Notes under the pieces: model-generated
What the model was told of the DNA's origin: nothing
Seen by the model: only the letters and a program-made list of their open reading frames with translations
Database searches by the model: none
NCBI RefSeq assembly: GCF_028610675.1
Contig: NZ_JAQQWS010000005.1
Location: 1-64,000, forward strand
Direction: 5' to 3'
Length of the DNA: 64,000 nucleotides
Origin: Alkalihalobacillus pseudalcaliphilus
GTDB lineage: Bacteria; Bacillota; Bacilli; Bacillales; Bacillaceae_D
Program-made: the position numbers and the translations under genes
In this document: positions 34,716 to 43,195 of the stretch, piece by piece
How the letters are laid out: the number at the start of each line of letters is the position of its first letter
How positions within the stretch are numbered: the first letter of the stretch is position 1

Positions 34716-35677
34716 CAGGTATTCTCCCGTTCTATAAATTTTGAAGTTCTACGAATGCCTTCTTCAAGGTCTATTTTTGCCTCGAAATGAAGAAGTTCTT
34801 TCGCTTTTTTTATATCTGGGATCCTTAATTGAATATCAGCCGTTGAGTTGTCAATATGCTGAATACTTGATTTTGACTGTAGGACTCGAATAATTGTCTG
34901 AGCTAATTCGTTAATGGTTGTAATGGCTTTTTCATTCCCGATATTAAAAGATTCGCCGTTAGCTGAATCATTCACAAGCGCACAATAAATGGCATCCACC
35001 ATATCGTCTACATAACACCAAGCTCTAATTTGTGTTCCGTTCCCGTGTATATAGATAGGTTGATTTTTTAATGCTTTTTCAACCATTAATTTAATTGCCC
35101 CTTCACCAACTTGACCAGGACCATATATATTAAAAGGTCGTAAAATAACGGTAGGTAAACCTAATTGCTTATAGTATGAATAAGCTAAGTGTTCACTAGC
35201 AAGCTTACTTACTGCATAAGTCCACCGAGCCTCACCTACAGCTCCTAATACAGCTTCACTATGTTCAGAGGAGCGAAAGGCCCTTTGACCATATACTTCG
35301 CTTGTGCTGAAACAAATCACCTTTTTACATTGACTGAGCTTTGAAGCCGCCTCTAAAACATGCAAGGTTCCTAACATATTTACTTTCATGGTATTAATGG
35401 GGTTTTGTGTGACCGTATCTATACCGGCTATTCCAGCGGCATGGACAATATAGGTTGCTTGATGTAAAGATTGTTGAATGTCTTCTAAGTGAAGGATATC
35501 ACCTTTAACAATCGTAATATTCGGGTCGTTCATATAATCTTTGTACCTCAGTGAATTCCGAAAGAAATTATCAAAAACAATAATTTTGTTGTTTGGTAAT
35601 AACTTTTCTATAAGCTTTGAACCTATAAATCCGGCTCCCCCTGTAATAAAGATTGTTTCATTTTGTAGTTGATTCAT
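34715..35677 (-). CDS. NAD-dependent epimerase/dehydratase
   Basis: 320 residues. GGAGFIGSKLIEKLL binds NAD; STSEVYGQ and YAVSKLASEH (Tyr-x3-Lys) are catalytic; RPFNIYGPGQVGEGAI and IHGNGTQIRAWCYVDDMV mark the substrate domain. ATG at 35677 is preceded by GAGGTGC and starts 1 base after the stop of the upstream glycosyltransferase gene; a longer in-frame start overlaps that gene. It should epimerise or dehydrate a UDP- or dTDP-sugar before transamination; the exact reaction is not readable. Confidence 0.82.
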   Translation of the reverse strand: MNQLQNETIFITGGAGFIGSKLIEKLLPNNKIIVFDNFFRNSLRYKDYMNDPNITIVKGDILHLEDIQQSLHQATYIVHAAGIAGIDTVTQNPINTMKVNMLGTLHVLEAASKLSQCKKVICFSTSEVYGQRAFRSSEHSEAVLGAVGEARWTYAVSKLASEHLAYSYYKQLGLPTVILRPFNIYGPGQVGEGAIKLMVEKALKNQPIYIHGNGTQIRAWCYVDDMVDAIYCALVNDSANGESFNIGNEKAITTINELAQTIIRVLQSKSSIQHIDNSTADIQLRIPDIKKAKELLHFEAKIDLEEGIRRTSKFIERENT

Positions 35678-35678
35678 C

Positions 35679-36755
35679 TTAACTAGCACCTCTTTCATTT
35701 TTTGAAAGAATCTCTTTGTATACCTGTAATAGTTTTTGACTATTTTTCATATGATCATGGTGTTTCATCGCATAGTTTCTTGATTGTACCGATATAGAAG
35801 GTAATTGATCTTGGTTTTGTAAGGTGTTTCTAAGAACTTGATAAATAGTATTGGGATTGGCTGAGATAATAGGTAAGTCATCAGGGTAATGCTCTTTCAT
35901 GTAGTCGCTAATATGACAAATAGTCGGCTTCCCTAATGCCATGCATTCCACGGCCAATAATCCATAAGTTCCAATGTGTAATTGATCAATGATTATATCT
36001 GCTTGTTCATAGATTTTTTTTGCCTTGTGATGAGAGGTTCCCGTAATTAATTGAAAGTCAAAGTCAAATTCTGCTTGTAATCGAGTAATAGCATTAATGA
36101 TGTCGTTAGATCCTTTAATCTGATAATTGGTAGGAGCGTGAACAATGAATGGTTTTTTCTGTTGCTGTTTAATAAAAGGATACTTAGCGATATCTACACT
36201 AGTAGGGATCATGTAAATTTTCTCGTAATAATCCTCCACATATCGAAGTAATTCATGATCGGCCACGATACAATACGGGATATAGGTGGATATTTGACGT
36301 AAATTGCTTTCGATATAATGAGGATCACTTACTTTGGCTTTAGCGTAAGGGTTAATTTCTAGTGCTTTATTTAAGGTGCGAACATCGCTACCCCAATGGT
36401 GAAAAAGCATCGGTTTTTGATGAGCCTTTATGATGGGTAGGTCATTAAAATTCGGTAACAATGTATGCAAAAAATGAAAATGGAACATGTCGAAATTAGG
36501 AATAATTGAATGTTCTATATGTTCCTTCATTAAAAGCGGTTGATTAAAATCTTTCCAATCACCAGCTTCTATTTCAAATTCAGAAGAATAATTAAGGTAG
36601 GAAGGGTAGTAATTAAGTGTATGTGCTTTAACATTTATTTTTGATAATCCATGGGCGATTGTTTGCATTTGATTAGCTATTTCAATCGTTCCTTGTAAAA
36701 CTCGTAATTGTTGATGAACCGAGCTATTCTCGTGTGATTCTCCTTCATTTAACAT
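35679..36755 (-). CDS. GT4-like glycosyltransferase
   Basis: 358 residues from the ATG at 36755. The N-terminal half (VLQGTIEIANQMQTIAHGL, FHFHFLHTLLPNF) and C-terminal half (FIVHAPTNYQIKGSNDIINAI, YGLLAVECMALGKPTICH) form a GT-B fold. Longer in-frame starts up to 36857 exist, but a sigma-K-like promoter at 36788-36815 lies inside that extension, so the shorter form is preferred. It is the first gene of the operon ending at 33073 and should transfer the sugar built by the other three products. Confidence 0.78.
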   Translation of the reverse strand: MLNEGESHENSSVHQQLRVLQGTIEIANQMQTIAHGLSKINVKAHTLNYYPSYLNYSSEFEIEAGDWKDFNQPLLMKEHIEHSIIPNFDMFHFHFLHTLLPNFNDLPIIKAHQKPMLFHHWGSDVRTLNKALEINPYAKAKVSDPHYIESNLRQISTYIPYCIVADHELLRYVEDYYEKIYMIPTSVDIAKYPFIKQQQKKPFIVHAPTNYQIKGSNDIINAITRLQAEFDFDFQLITGTSHHKAKKIYEQADIIIDQLHIGTYGLLAVECMALGKPTICHISDYMKEHYPDDLPIISANPNTIYQVLRNTLQNQDQLPSISVQSRNYAMKHHDHMKNSQKLLQVYKEILSKNERGAS

Positions 36756-36787
36756 GTTATTCCTACTTTCCGTGATAATGTTCAAGT

Positions 36788-36815
36788 CATTATATGTTTT
36801 ATTTGTGGAAAGTGT
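36788..36815 (-). promoter_or_regulatory. Sigma-K-like promoter for the GT4-epimerase-acyltransferase-aminotransferase operon
   Basis: Minus strand: AC, 17 bases, CATATAATG. Distance to the ATG at 36755 is right for a transcript starting near 36780. Confidence 0.4.
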
Positions 36816-36835
36816 TTTATATTTTTTGTTGCGGT

Positions 36836-36863
36836 ACATTGAATTCCGCGGTTGCATATAGTA
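36836..36863 (+). promoter_or_regulatory. Sigma-K-like promoter for the WbpE-like gene
   Basis: AC at 36836, 17 bases, CATATAGTA at 36855-36863, a full match to the -10 consensus. It lies 32 bases before the TTG start and back-to-back with the minus-strand promoter. Confidence 0.5.
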
Positions 36864-36894
36864 AATTATCTAAATTTGAAGCTGAGGTGATAAT

Positions 36895-37986
36895 TTGATC
36901 CCGTTAGTCCATGTAGATAGACAAATGCAAAGTATGAAAGCAGAAATAATTTCGTGTGTAGCAGAAATTATTAATAGCGGTCAATATGTTTTAGGAGAAC
37001 AGGGTAGGCTTTTTGAGAAGGAAGTCTGTCAATATCTAAATAGTCCATATACTATTAATGTTGCCAATGGAACGGATGCACTTGTTTTGGCACTAAGATC
37101 ACTTGATATTGGTGTTGGTGATGAAGTGATTACAACTCCATTCACTTTTTTTGCAACGGCAGAGGCTATCTCCCGAGTAAAAGCAATACCTGTTTTTGTT
37201 GATATTGATCCCGTTTCTTATAATATGGATCCTAAATTGATTGAAGCTAAAATAACGAACCGAACCAAAGCAATTATTCCCGTACATCTCTTTGGGAAAT
37301 CGTGTCATATGGAGCAGATAAGTAAGATAGCAAAGGCTCATAATCTGTATGTAATTGAGGATGCTTGTCAAGCTTTTGGAGGTGAATATAATGGTGAAAA
37401 ACTGGGGGCTATTGGTGATGTAGGCTGTTTCTCATTTTTTCCGACTAAAAATCTTTCAACATTTGGAGATGGTGGTTTAGTGGTGACGAAACACAAGAAG
37501 GTAGCTGATAGAATCAAACGCCTACGTCATCATGGTAGTGAAAAGAAGTATTTTCACGAAGAAGTCGGATATAATAGCCGTTTAGATGAGGTACATGCTG
37601 CTGTATTAAGACTTTCCTTACAAAAAATAGATCAATGGAATGAGACAAGAATAAAAAAAGCAGGGACCTATTCAACACTTGCAGATTTAGAGGGTTACAC
37701 ATTGCCGCAGTTAGTTAAGGGTAAAGAGCATGTCTATCATCTATATTGCTTGGAACATAATCGTCGTGATGATCTGATTCAATATCTAAATGACCAAGGT
37801 ATTGCGTCAGGTGTTTATTATCCATTACCTCTGCATCTACAAAACGTGTATAAAAAATTAGGTTACCAACATGGTGACTTTCCAGTAGCGGAATTAAAGT
37901 CAAAACGATTATTAGCTTTACCTATGCATCCTTTTCTAAAAGAGGAAGAACAGCAGTATATAATCGAACAACTGAGAACCTTTTGA
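36895..37986 (+). CDS. DegT/DnrJ/EryC1 aminotransferase, WbpE-like
   Basis: 363 residues. IINSGQYVLGEQGRLFEKE, VANGTDALVLALRSL, PVHLFGKSCHM, EDACQAFGGEYNGEKLGAIGD and SFFPTKNLSTFGDGG (PLP lysine) match the WbpE/WlbC group that aminates the 3-keto sugar of the UDP-GlcNAc3NAcA pathway. Start TTG at 36895 after GAGGTG. The next gene encodes a HexNAc-type dehydrogenase, as in wbp clusters. WbpB- and WbpD-like partners are 17 kb away at 18882-20640, which is unusual but within the same island. Confidence 0.82.
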   Translation: MIPLVHVDRQMQSMKAEIISCVAEIINSGQYVLGEQGRLFEKEVCQYLNSPYTINVANGTDALVLALRSLDIGVGDEVITTPFTFFATAEAISRVKAIPVFVDIDPVSYNMDPKLIEAKITNRTKAIIPVHLFGKSCHMEQISKIAKAHNLYVIEDACQAFGGEYNGEKLGAIGDVGCFSFFPTKNLSTFGDGGLVVTKHKKVADRIKRLRHHGSEKKYFHEEVGYNSRLDEVHAAVLRLSLQKIDQWNETRIKKAGTYSTLADLEGYTLPQLVKGKEHVYHLYCLEHNRRDDLIQYLNDQGIASGVYYPLPLHLQNVYKKLGYQHGDFPVAELKSKRLLALPMHPFLKEEEQQYIIEQLRTF

Positions 37987-38097
37987 TGAAAAATAGGGGA
38001 GAATTACAGCCCATTTAAAGGTATTGGCATGTCGAAATTAATCCTAAATTCATACATATAACATATGGTGTTTACGTGTCTGGAAAGGGGTTAATGT

Positions 38098-39348
38098 ATG
38101 AATAATAAGGTCGCCATTATTGGATTAGGGTATGTAGGCCTACCCTTGGCGATTCTTTGCCATCAAAAAGGATTTGATGTTACAGGAATCGATATTGATC
38201 AAGCGAAAATAAATTCATTAAGTCAAGGAATTTCTTATTTAGCAGACTTGTCGGATGGAGATGTTCAAGAAGTTGTACAATCACCAAAATTTAAATATGC
38301 AACAGACTTTGGAAAAGTAAACGATGTGGATACAATGATTATTTGTGTGCCTACACCATTAAGCGCGCAATCAGAACCGAACTTGAATTATCTTCATCAT
38401 GCGATTGAACGATTAATGCCACATTTAAAGCAAAATCAATTAATTGTTGTAGAAAGTTCTACGTATCCTGGGACAACAGAAGAAGTCATTAAGCCAAAAC
38501 TAGAGGGAAATGGTTGGAAGGTAGGGCATGATCTATTTTTAGGATATTCTCCAGAACGAATCGATCCAGGAAATCAGTTATTTTCTTTGGAGAATATTCC
38601 AAAAGTAATTAGTGGTGTGACCGAATCGTGCTTAGATGCATTAACAAATGTATATCAGCATATTTTTCGTGAGTTAGTTCCTGTCAAGAGTACAAGAGTG
38701 GCTGAAATGACAAAAATCGTCGAAAATACACAGCGGTTTATTAACATTTCATTTATGAATGAGTTGAGTAGAATTAGTGAGAAGTTAGATGTTGATATTT
38801 GGGAAGTGGTGACAGCCGCTAGCACAAAACCTTATGGATTTACGCCTTATTTTCCAGGGCCAGGAATTGGAGGGCATTGTATTCCCGTTGATCCGCTTTA
38901 TTTGAAATGGAAGGCGGAACAATTAGGAGTGAAAACGGAATTTATCGATTTGGCAAAAAAAATCAATGACAAACAACCAGATTATATTGTTGAACGAGTT
39001 AGTCAGGTTGTCAAACATGATAAAGCAAAGCTATTAACAATTGGTCTAACGTATAAAAAGGATATTAACGATATAAGGGAATCAGCTTCAATCCCTGTCT
39101 TTCAACGTTTAGTCAGAAGTGGTTATCAAGTTGATTACCATGACCCCTTTATAGAAAATTTGGAGTTTAATGGACATACTCATTCGAATAAACCATTATC
39201 AGCTCCAATGCTATCTGATTATGATGGCGTTATAATATTAACCGATCATAGTCAAGTCAACTATGAATTAATTAAGAAACACGCTAAGCTCATCTTTGAT
39301 ACGAGGAATAGATTTCAAGAAGATTCTAATACCATATATAAGCTATAA
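38098..39348 (+). CDS. UDP-N-acetyl-hexosamine 6-dehydrogenase, WbpA/WecC-like
   Basis: 416 residues. GLGYVGLPLAILC binds NAD; GYSPERIDPGN and FPGPGIGGHCIPVDPLYL (catalytic Cys) are the motifs of UDP-GlcNAc or UDP-ManNAc dehydrogenases rather than UDP-glucose dehydrogenase. It should oxidise UDP-GlcNAc to UDP-GlcNAc uronate, the first step of the WbpA-WbpB-WbpE-WbpD route. GGAAAGGGG precedes the ATG. The choice between GlcNAc and ManNAc substrate is inferred from the WbpB, WbpE and WbpD homologues in the window; no 2-epimerase gene is visible. Confidence 0.85.
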   Translation: MNNKVAIIGLGYVGLPLAILCHQKGFDVTGIDIDQAKINSLSQGISYLADLSDGDVQEVVQSPKFKYATDFGKVNDVDTMIICVPTPLSAQSEPNLNYLHHAIERLMPHLKQNQLIVVESSTYPGTTEEVIKPKLEGNGWKVGHDLFLGYSPERIDPGNQLFSLENIPKVISGVTESCLDALTNVYQHIFRELVPVKSTRVAEMTKIVENTQRFINISFMNELSRISEKLDVDIWEVVTAASTKPYGFTPYFPGPGIGGHCIPVDPLYLKWKAEQLGVKTEFIDLAKKINDKQPDYIVERVSQVVKHDKAKLLTIGLTYKKDINDIRESASIPVFQRLVRSGYQVDYHDPFIENLEFNGHTHSNKPLSAPMLSDYDGVIILTDHSQVNYELIKKHAKLIFDTRNRFQEDSNTIYKL

Positions 39349-39925
39349 GAATAGAATAGCTATGATTGGAATGCGGGAATTGAGAATGAGGGGAAATAAT
39401 GCGAGCGATTCAGCTAGAGAATCCCCCAGGACGGAATGCTAGCTTAGTGCCCCGTACTATCCGATATCGACGAGCAAAGCTTTGCATATCGTTATAAAAC
39501 AACTACCATTCAAAAAAACATCACTCATTGAACTTATATATAAACACATGGCGAAGCGGATTCGCTCCACCACCAACAAAGATGAAAGTCGGCTAACACC
39601 AATTTAACGATTAATAAATGTTTGTGCAGATACAGACGCGAAACCTTTGAGTATCTGCACAAAGAGGCAGTTAATGCGGAGCAAACGAAAATACGAAGCA
39701 ATGAAGCCGAAAAAAGAGCCAACAATGCGGAGTAAGTGAATAAGAGCGTCAATTTGATATCAAAAAAAGCCCGTATTTACAACCATTAACACGGACATTT
39801 ATCCAGCAGGACCACGCGGAGCATAATTTTCGGTAGCGACGAGTAGAGCACTATGTTCGCACTAACTTTCATAGAAAATAAACCGATGACAAACAAGGAG
39901 CTGTCATCGGTTTTTTAGGAATCGC
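39349..39925. repeat. Intergenic repeats (modular element and hairpins)
   Basis: No gene. Blocks of the dispersed element occur at about 39525-39600 (ATGGCGAAGCGGATTCGC followed by AACAAAGATGAAAGT) and 39810-39880 (GCATAATTTTCGGTAGCGAC). Between them TTGTGCAGATAC and GTATCTGCACAA (39618-39662) form a perfect 12-pair hairpin related to the 52-base repeat. A terminator follows at 39880. Confidence 0.55.
39880..39916. terminator. Bidirectional terminator
   Basis: AAACCGATGACA pairs with TGTCATCGGTTT; T6 on the plus side and A/T-rich on the other. It lies just after the HD hydrolase stop codon. Confidence 0.8.
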
Positions 39926-40573
39926 TTATTTCCATTCATGATAAAATTGTTTTAGAAATTGTTCCATAAATTCATGACGAATATTCGCTTCCTTCTTACC
40001 ACTCTCTGTATTCATTAAATCTTTAAGCTTTAATAGCTTCTCATAGAAATGGTGAATGGCGGAGGATTTCCCGTTACGATATTCTTCTATAGTCATATTT
40101 TCTCTCTTCTCAATAGTTGGATCATAAATAGGTTGACCTTTATGTCCTGAATAAGCGAATGTCCGTGCAATACCAATCGCCCCAAGAGCATCTAATCGAT
40201 CGGCATCTTGAACGATCATAGCTTCTTTGGATTGCAGCTTATCACCGTTACCACCACGATAAGAAATCGTTTGGATAATCGTTAGAATATGATTTTGAAT
40301 GTCTTGATGAACTTCAAGCTCCATTAGTTTATCCGAAACTCGCCTTAATGCTTCTTCTTGATTTTCAAATAGCTTATCATCAATTAAATCGTGTAAGAGT
40401 GCTGCCATAGTCACGATAAATCTATCGCCACCTTCAGCTTTAGCAATAGTTTGAGCTAAATGGGTAACTCGCTGTATATGGTACCAATCATGTCCACTAC
40501 TCTCTCCTAATAAAATTTCTTTGACCCATTTTTCTGTTTCCTCTAAAATGTGGACTTGATTCAAACTAATCAT
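39926..40573 (-). CDS. HD-domain metal-dependent phosphohydrolase
   Basis: 215 residues. Metal ligands are visible in GHDWYHIQRV (His), ALLHDLIDD (the HD pair) and QDADRLDALGAIG (Asp), in the order of the YedJ-like HD family. It is 4 bases into the end of the helicase gene, so the two are cotranscribed. Such enzymes hydrolyse phosphate esters of nucleotides; the substrate is unknown. Confidence 0.8.
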   Translation of the reverse strand: MISLNQVHILEETEKWVKEILLGESSGHDWYHIQRVTHLAQTIAKAEGGDRFIVTMAALLHDLIDDKLFENQEEALRRVSDKLMELEVHQDIQNHILTIIQTISYRGGNGDKLQSKEAMIVQDADRLDALGAIGIARTFAYSGHKGQPIYDPTIEKRENMTIEEYRNGKSSAIHHFYEKLLKLKDLMNTESGKKEANIRHEFMEQFLKQFYHEWK

Positions 40574-42921
40574 CCTTTCACTAATGATTTGGGTAATATT
40601 GTCTGTCTTTGTGCTTCTCTGACAAATCGAGAAGGTTGTGCTTGCTTGCCTCGTCTCATTTGTGGAACGGATATATAGAGATTCTCGATAGCTCGAGTTA
40701 TTGCTACATACATGAGCCGTCTCTCCTCTTCTAAAGGGGCATCATTTCCTTCACGAAGCGATTCCAAAGCATAATCGTGTGGTAAACTACCTTCTGTTGC
40801 ACCGATAATATAAACATGTTTGAATTCTAGACCTTTTGCACGATGAATGGTCATCAATTGAACGGTATCATCGTCTTGGCGTTGTAGTTTATATTCTTTA
40901 TGCTTAGCTGTCATATGCTCAACATGATTAAGAAATTCTTCGATCGTTGTAAACTGTCTAGCAATCACCTTTAAATCACGTAAATCATCCGACCCTCTAT
41001 CCATTTTATTGCCTTCGTTTCCTTGCTTTTTTAGAAAATCCTTGAATCCCATCTCTATTTCAATGTAGTCAAGCGCTTCTATCGGTTTTCGTTTTTTCAA
41101 TGATTGAAATTGCTTAGGTAAATTTTTGAGTTTTTTTTGTTGAAAGGGTAGGATATCTGTTAAATGTGTAAATGCTTCCACTAAGCTACAATCATTTAAT
41201 ATACTACATGCTTTGATATCCTGTACGCAGCCCTGTTTTAAGAATAATGCACCCACTAACTCTGTGACAGAGTGAACATGATTAGGGTTTTGGGACAACT
41301 GTAAATACGCAATGATTTTCCTAACGGACTTGCGGTGGTAAAATGATTCGTTCATGCCTTCAATGGAAAAGGGGAGACTAGAATCTATGAACCTTTCAAA
41401 TATAGCTCTCATATGTGTATTTGTACGATATAAAATGGCAAAATCGCTAGGTTTGGCACCTGATTCAATTTTCTCTCGGATATCTGTCACTACCATCGTC
41501 GCTTCTTCTTCCTCATCATAGGGATAAAATAAAGTCGGGTAACGCTCTAGGTCGAATTGTGCTAATAGCTTTTTCTTGAACCGTTTTCGATTTGTTTGTA
41601 TGACTTTATTTCCAATCGCTACAATTCCATGTGTGGAACGATAGTTATTGTTGAGGATTACTTTTTGAGCTTCTGGATATTCCTTTTCAAAAGATAAGAT
41701 ATAATCTGGATCGCTACCTCTGAACCCATAAATCGCCTGGTCGTCGTCGCCAACGACACACAAATTCCTAGATTTAGCTATTAAGAGTTTAATTAATTCA
41801 GCTTGTACTTTATTAATATCCTGGTACTCATCAATAGATACATAATGAAAGCGTCTTTGGTAACGGGCCAGTAATGGTTCATTTTGCTTCAAAAGTTCAT
41901 AGCAGCCTATCAGCATATCATCAAAATCAAACTTATTTTGATTTTCCTTACTTTCCTCATAAAATTTATATAAATGAAGAACTTGTTCCTCCCAATGGTC
42001 TCGTGGTTTGACTAAAGCAGGGGGGATTAAATGATTTTTCCACCAGCTGATTTGTGTGAGGGCTTGGTCAAAGGCAAAATCTTTTTCTTCGATATTAATG
42101 GTTCTGGCAGCTTCTTTTACGATTTTTTCTTTTTGCCAGTCTGCTACCAATAAATGGTTTTGGTTCCATTTTTCAGGTTGATGGTGCATTAATATTTTAT
42201 AAAAAATACTATGAAATGTTCCGATCATAAGCTGTGACAAATCTGAATGTGAAAGGTTAGGAAATGAAGCCATTCGTTGTTTCATTTCTTTGGCAGCTTT
42301 GGCTGTGAACGTTACTAAAATCATTTCTTTAGGAGAAATACCTTTTTCTACGAGCATATAGGCAGCTCGTGTTGTTAGGACTCTTGTTTTTCCACTACCT
42401 GCTCCTGCAAGTATTAATAAAGGACCTTCCGTTTTCTCAACTGCTGACCATTGGATATTACTCAACGTAAAGCCTAAGTTTTCAAGGGTCTGTCGATAGG
42501 GAGAGGGCAGTGTAAAAGCTTGGTCCAATTTCTGATGTTGAAAGGGAATGACGTTCCGAATAGATTGTGGCTCTTTCCATAAGCTAGAATCGCCTTCATT
42601 TTTTTCATTGGAAATAGATCGACCAGTCGGTAATGAGAATCCATTAAAGGAACGTGATGTTTGATTCGTGTGCTCTTTTTTTACTTGATGTTTTTGATAA
42701 GAAGCTTCTATGTAGGCTTCCACTTCTTTCTCACACGGGTAAGAGTTGTTTCGGTGAAAGAAAGTAGGTTTGGATTCTAAACTAATATGTAGTTGTAATG
42801 GTTCCCCACAATGAAGGCAGGTTACCTTACCTGTTTTAGCTTCTTTATGTAGAATTTGCCACTCTGCTCGTTCTTTTTCGGGGAGATATATGATTTTATT
42901 TTGATAATAGGCAGCTTTCAT
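40570..42921 (-). CDS. yjcD: UvrD/PcrA-like superfamily 1 helicase (YjcD-like)
   Basis: 783 residues. The first 90 carry a zinc-binding-like segment (CLHCGEPLQLH, FHRNNSYPCE) also seen in CoiA-like proteins. The helicase core begins near residue 150: LLILAGAGSGKTRVLTTRAAY (Walker A), TFTAKAAKEMKQRM, SIDEYQDINKVQ (Walker B), VGDDDQAIYGFRG, NNYRST, and TIHRAKGLEF and YVAITRA in the C-terminal domain. It unwinds DNA 3' to 5' using ATP. ATG at 42921 is 10 bases from TAGGAG. B. subtilis yjcD is also close to the coat gene cluster and yjcA, supporting the name. Confidence 0.85.
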   Translation of the reverse strand: MKAAYYQNKIIYLPEKERAEWQILHKEAKTGKVTCLHCGEPLQLHISLESKPTFFHRNNSYPCEKEVEAYIEASYQKHQVKKEHTNQTSRSFNGFSLPTGRSISNEKNEGDSSLWKEPQSIRNVIPFQHQKLDQAFTLPSPYRQTLENLGFTLSNIQWSAVEKTEGPLLILAGAGSGKTRVLTTRAAYMLVEKGISPKEMILVTFTAKAAKEMKQRMASFPNLSHSDLSQLMIGTFHSIFYKILMHHQPEKWNQNHLLVADWQKEKIVKEAARTINIEEKDFAFDQALTQISWWKNHLIPPALVKPRDHWEEQVLHLYKFYEESKENQNKFDFDDMLIGCYELLKQNEPLLARYQRRFHYVSIDEYQDINKVQAELIKLLIAKSRNLCVVGDDDQAIYGFRGSDPDYILSFEKEYPEAQKVILNNNYRSTHGIVAIGNKVIQTNRKRFKKKLLAQFDLERYPTLFYPYDEEEEATMVVTDIREKIESGAKPSDFAILYRTNTHMRAIFERFIDSSLPFSIEGMNESFYHRKSVRKIIAYLQLSQNPNHVHSVTELVGALFLKQGCVQDIKACSILNDCSLVEAFTHLTDILPFQQKKLKNLPKQFQSLKKRKPIEALDYIEIEMGFKDFLKKQGNEGNKMDRGSDDLRDLKVIARQFTTIEEFLNHVEHMTAKHKEYKLQRQDDDTVQLMTIHRAKGLEFKHVYIIGATEGSLPHDYALESLREGNDAPLEEERRLMYVAITRAIENLYISVPQMRRGKQAQPSRFVREAQRQTILPKSLVKG

Positions 42922-43018
42922 GTCTACCAACTCCTATTAATTATAATCGCACTATGCATGGTTAATAAGAAAAAGCTACACAAGGAAGCCGTTAAACGGA
43001 CCTTATGTAGCAGGTAAG

Positions 43019-43090
43019 CTGGGCTAGCTGGATTCGAACCAACGCATGACGGAATCAAAATCCGTTGCCTTACCGCTTGGCGATAGCCCA
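43019..43090 (-). tRNA. tRNA-Gln (UUG), no encoded CCA
   Basis: On the minus strand the 72 bases fold as a complete tRNA with anticodon TTG. The body is identical to the tRNA-Gln at 46618-46692, but the 3' CCA is absent. It stands alone, opposite to comGA. Confidence 0.9.
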
Positions 43091-43195
43091 CTAATAAAAA
43101 ATATTATATCCTAACTGATCCTTTTCATGCAAGTTATGGAGGATTTTTTTCGTCGATGTCGAATTTGTACAAAGTAAAAAATAGGAGGTGCCATT

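Noticed and set aside
43091..43195. ComK boxes upstream of comGA
   Set aside because: A/T-rich runs are present, but I found no pair of AAAA-N5-TTTT boxes with proper spacing.
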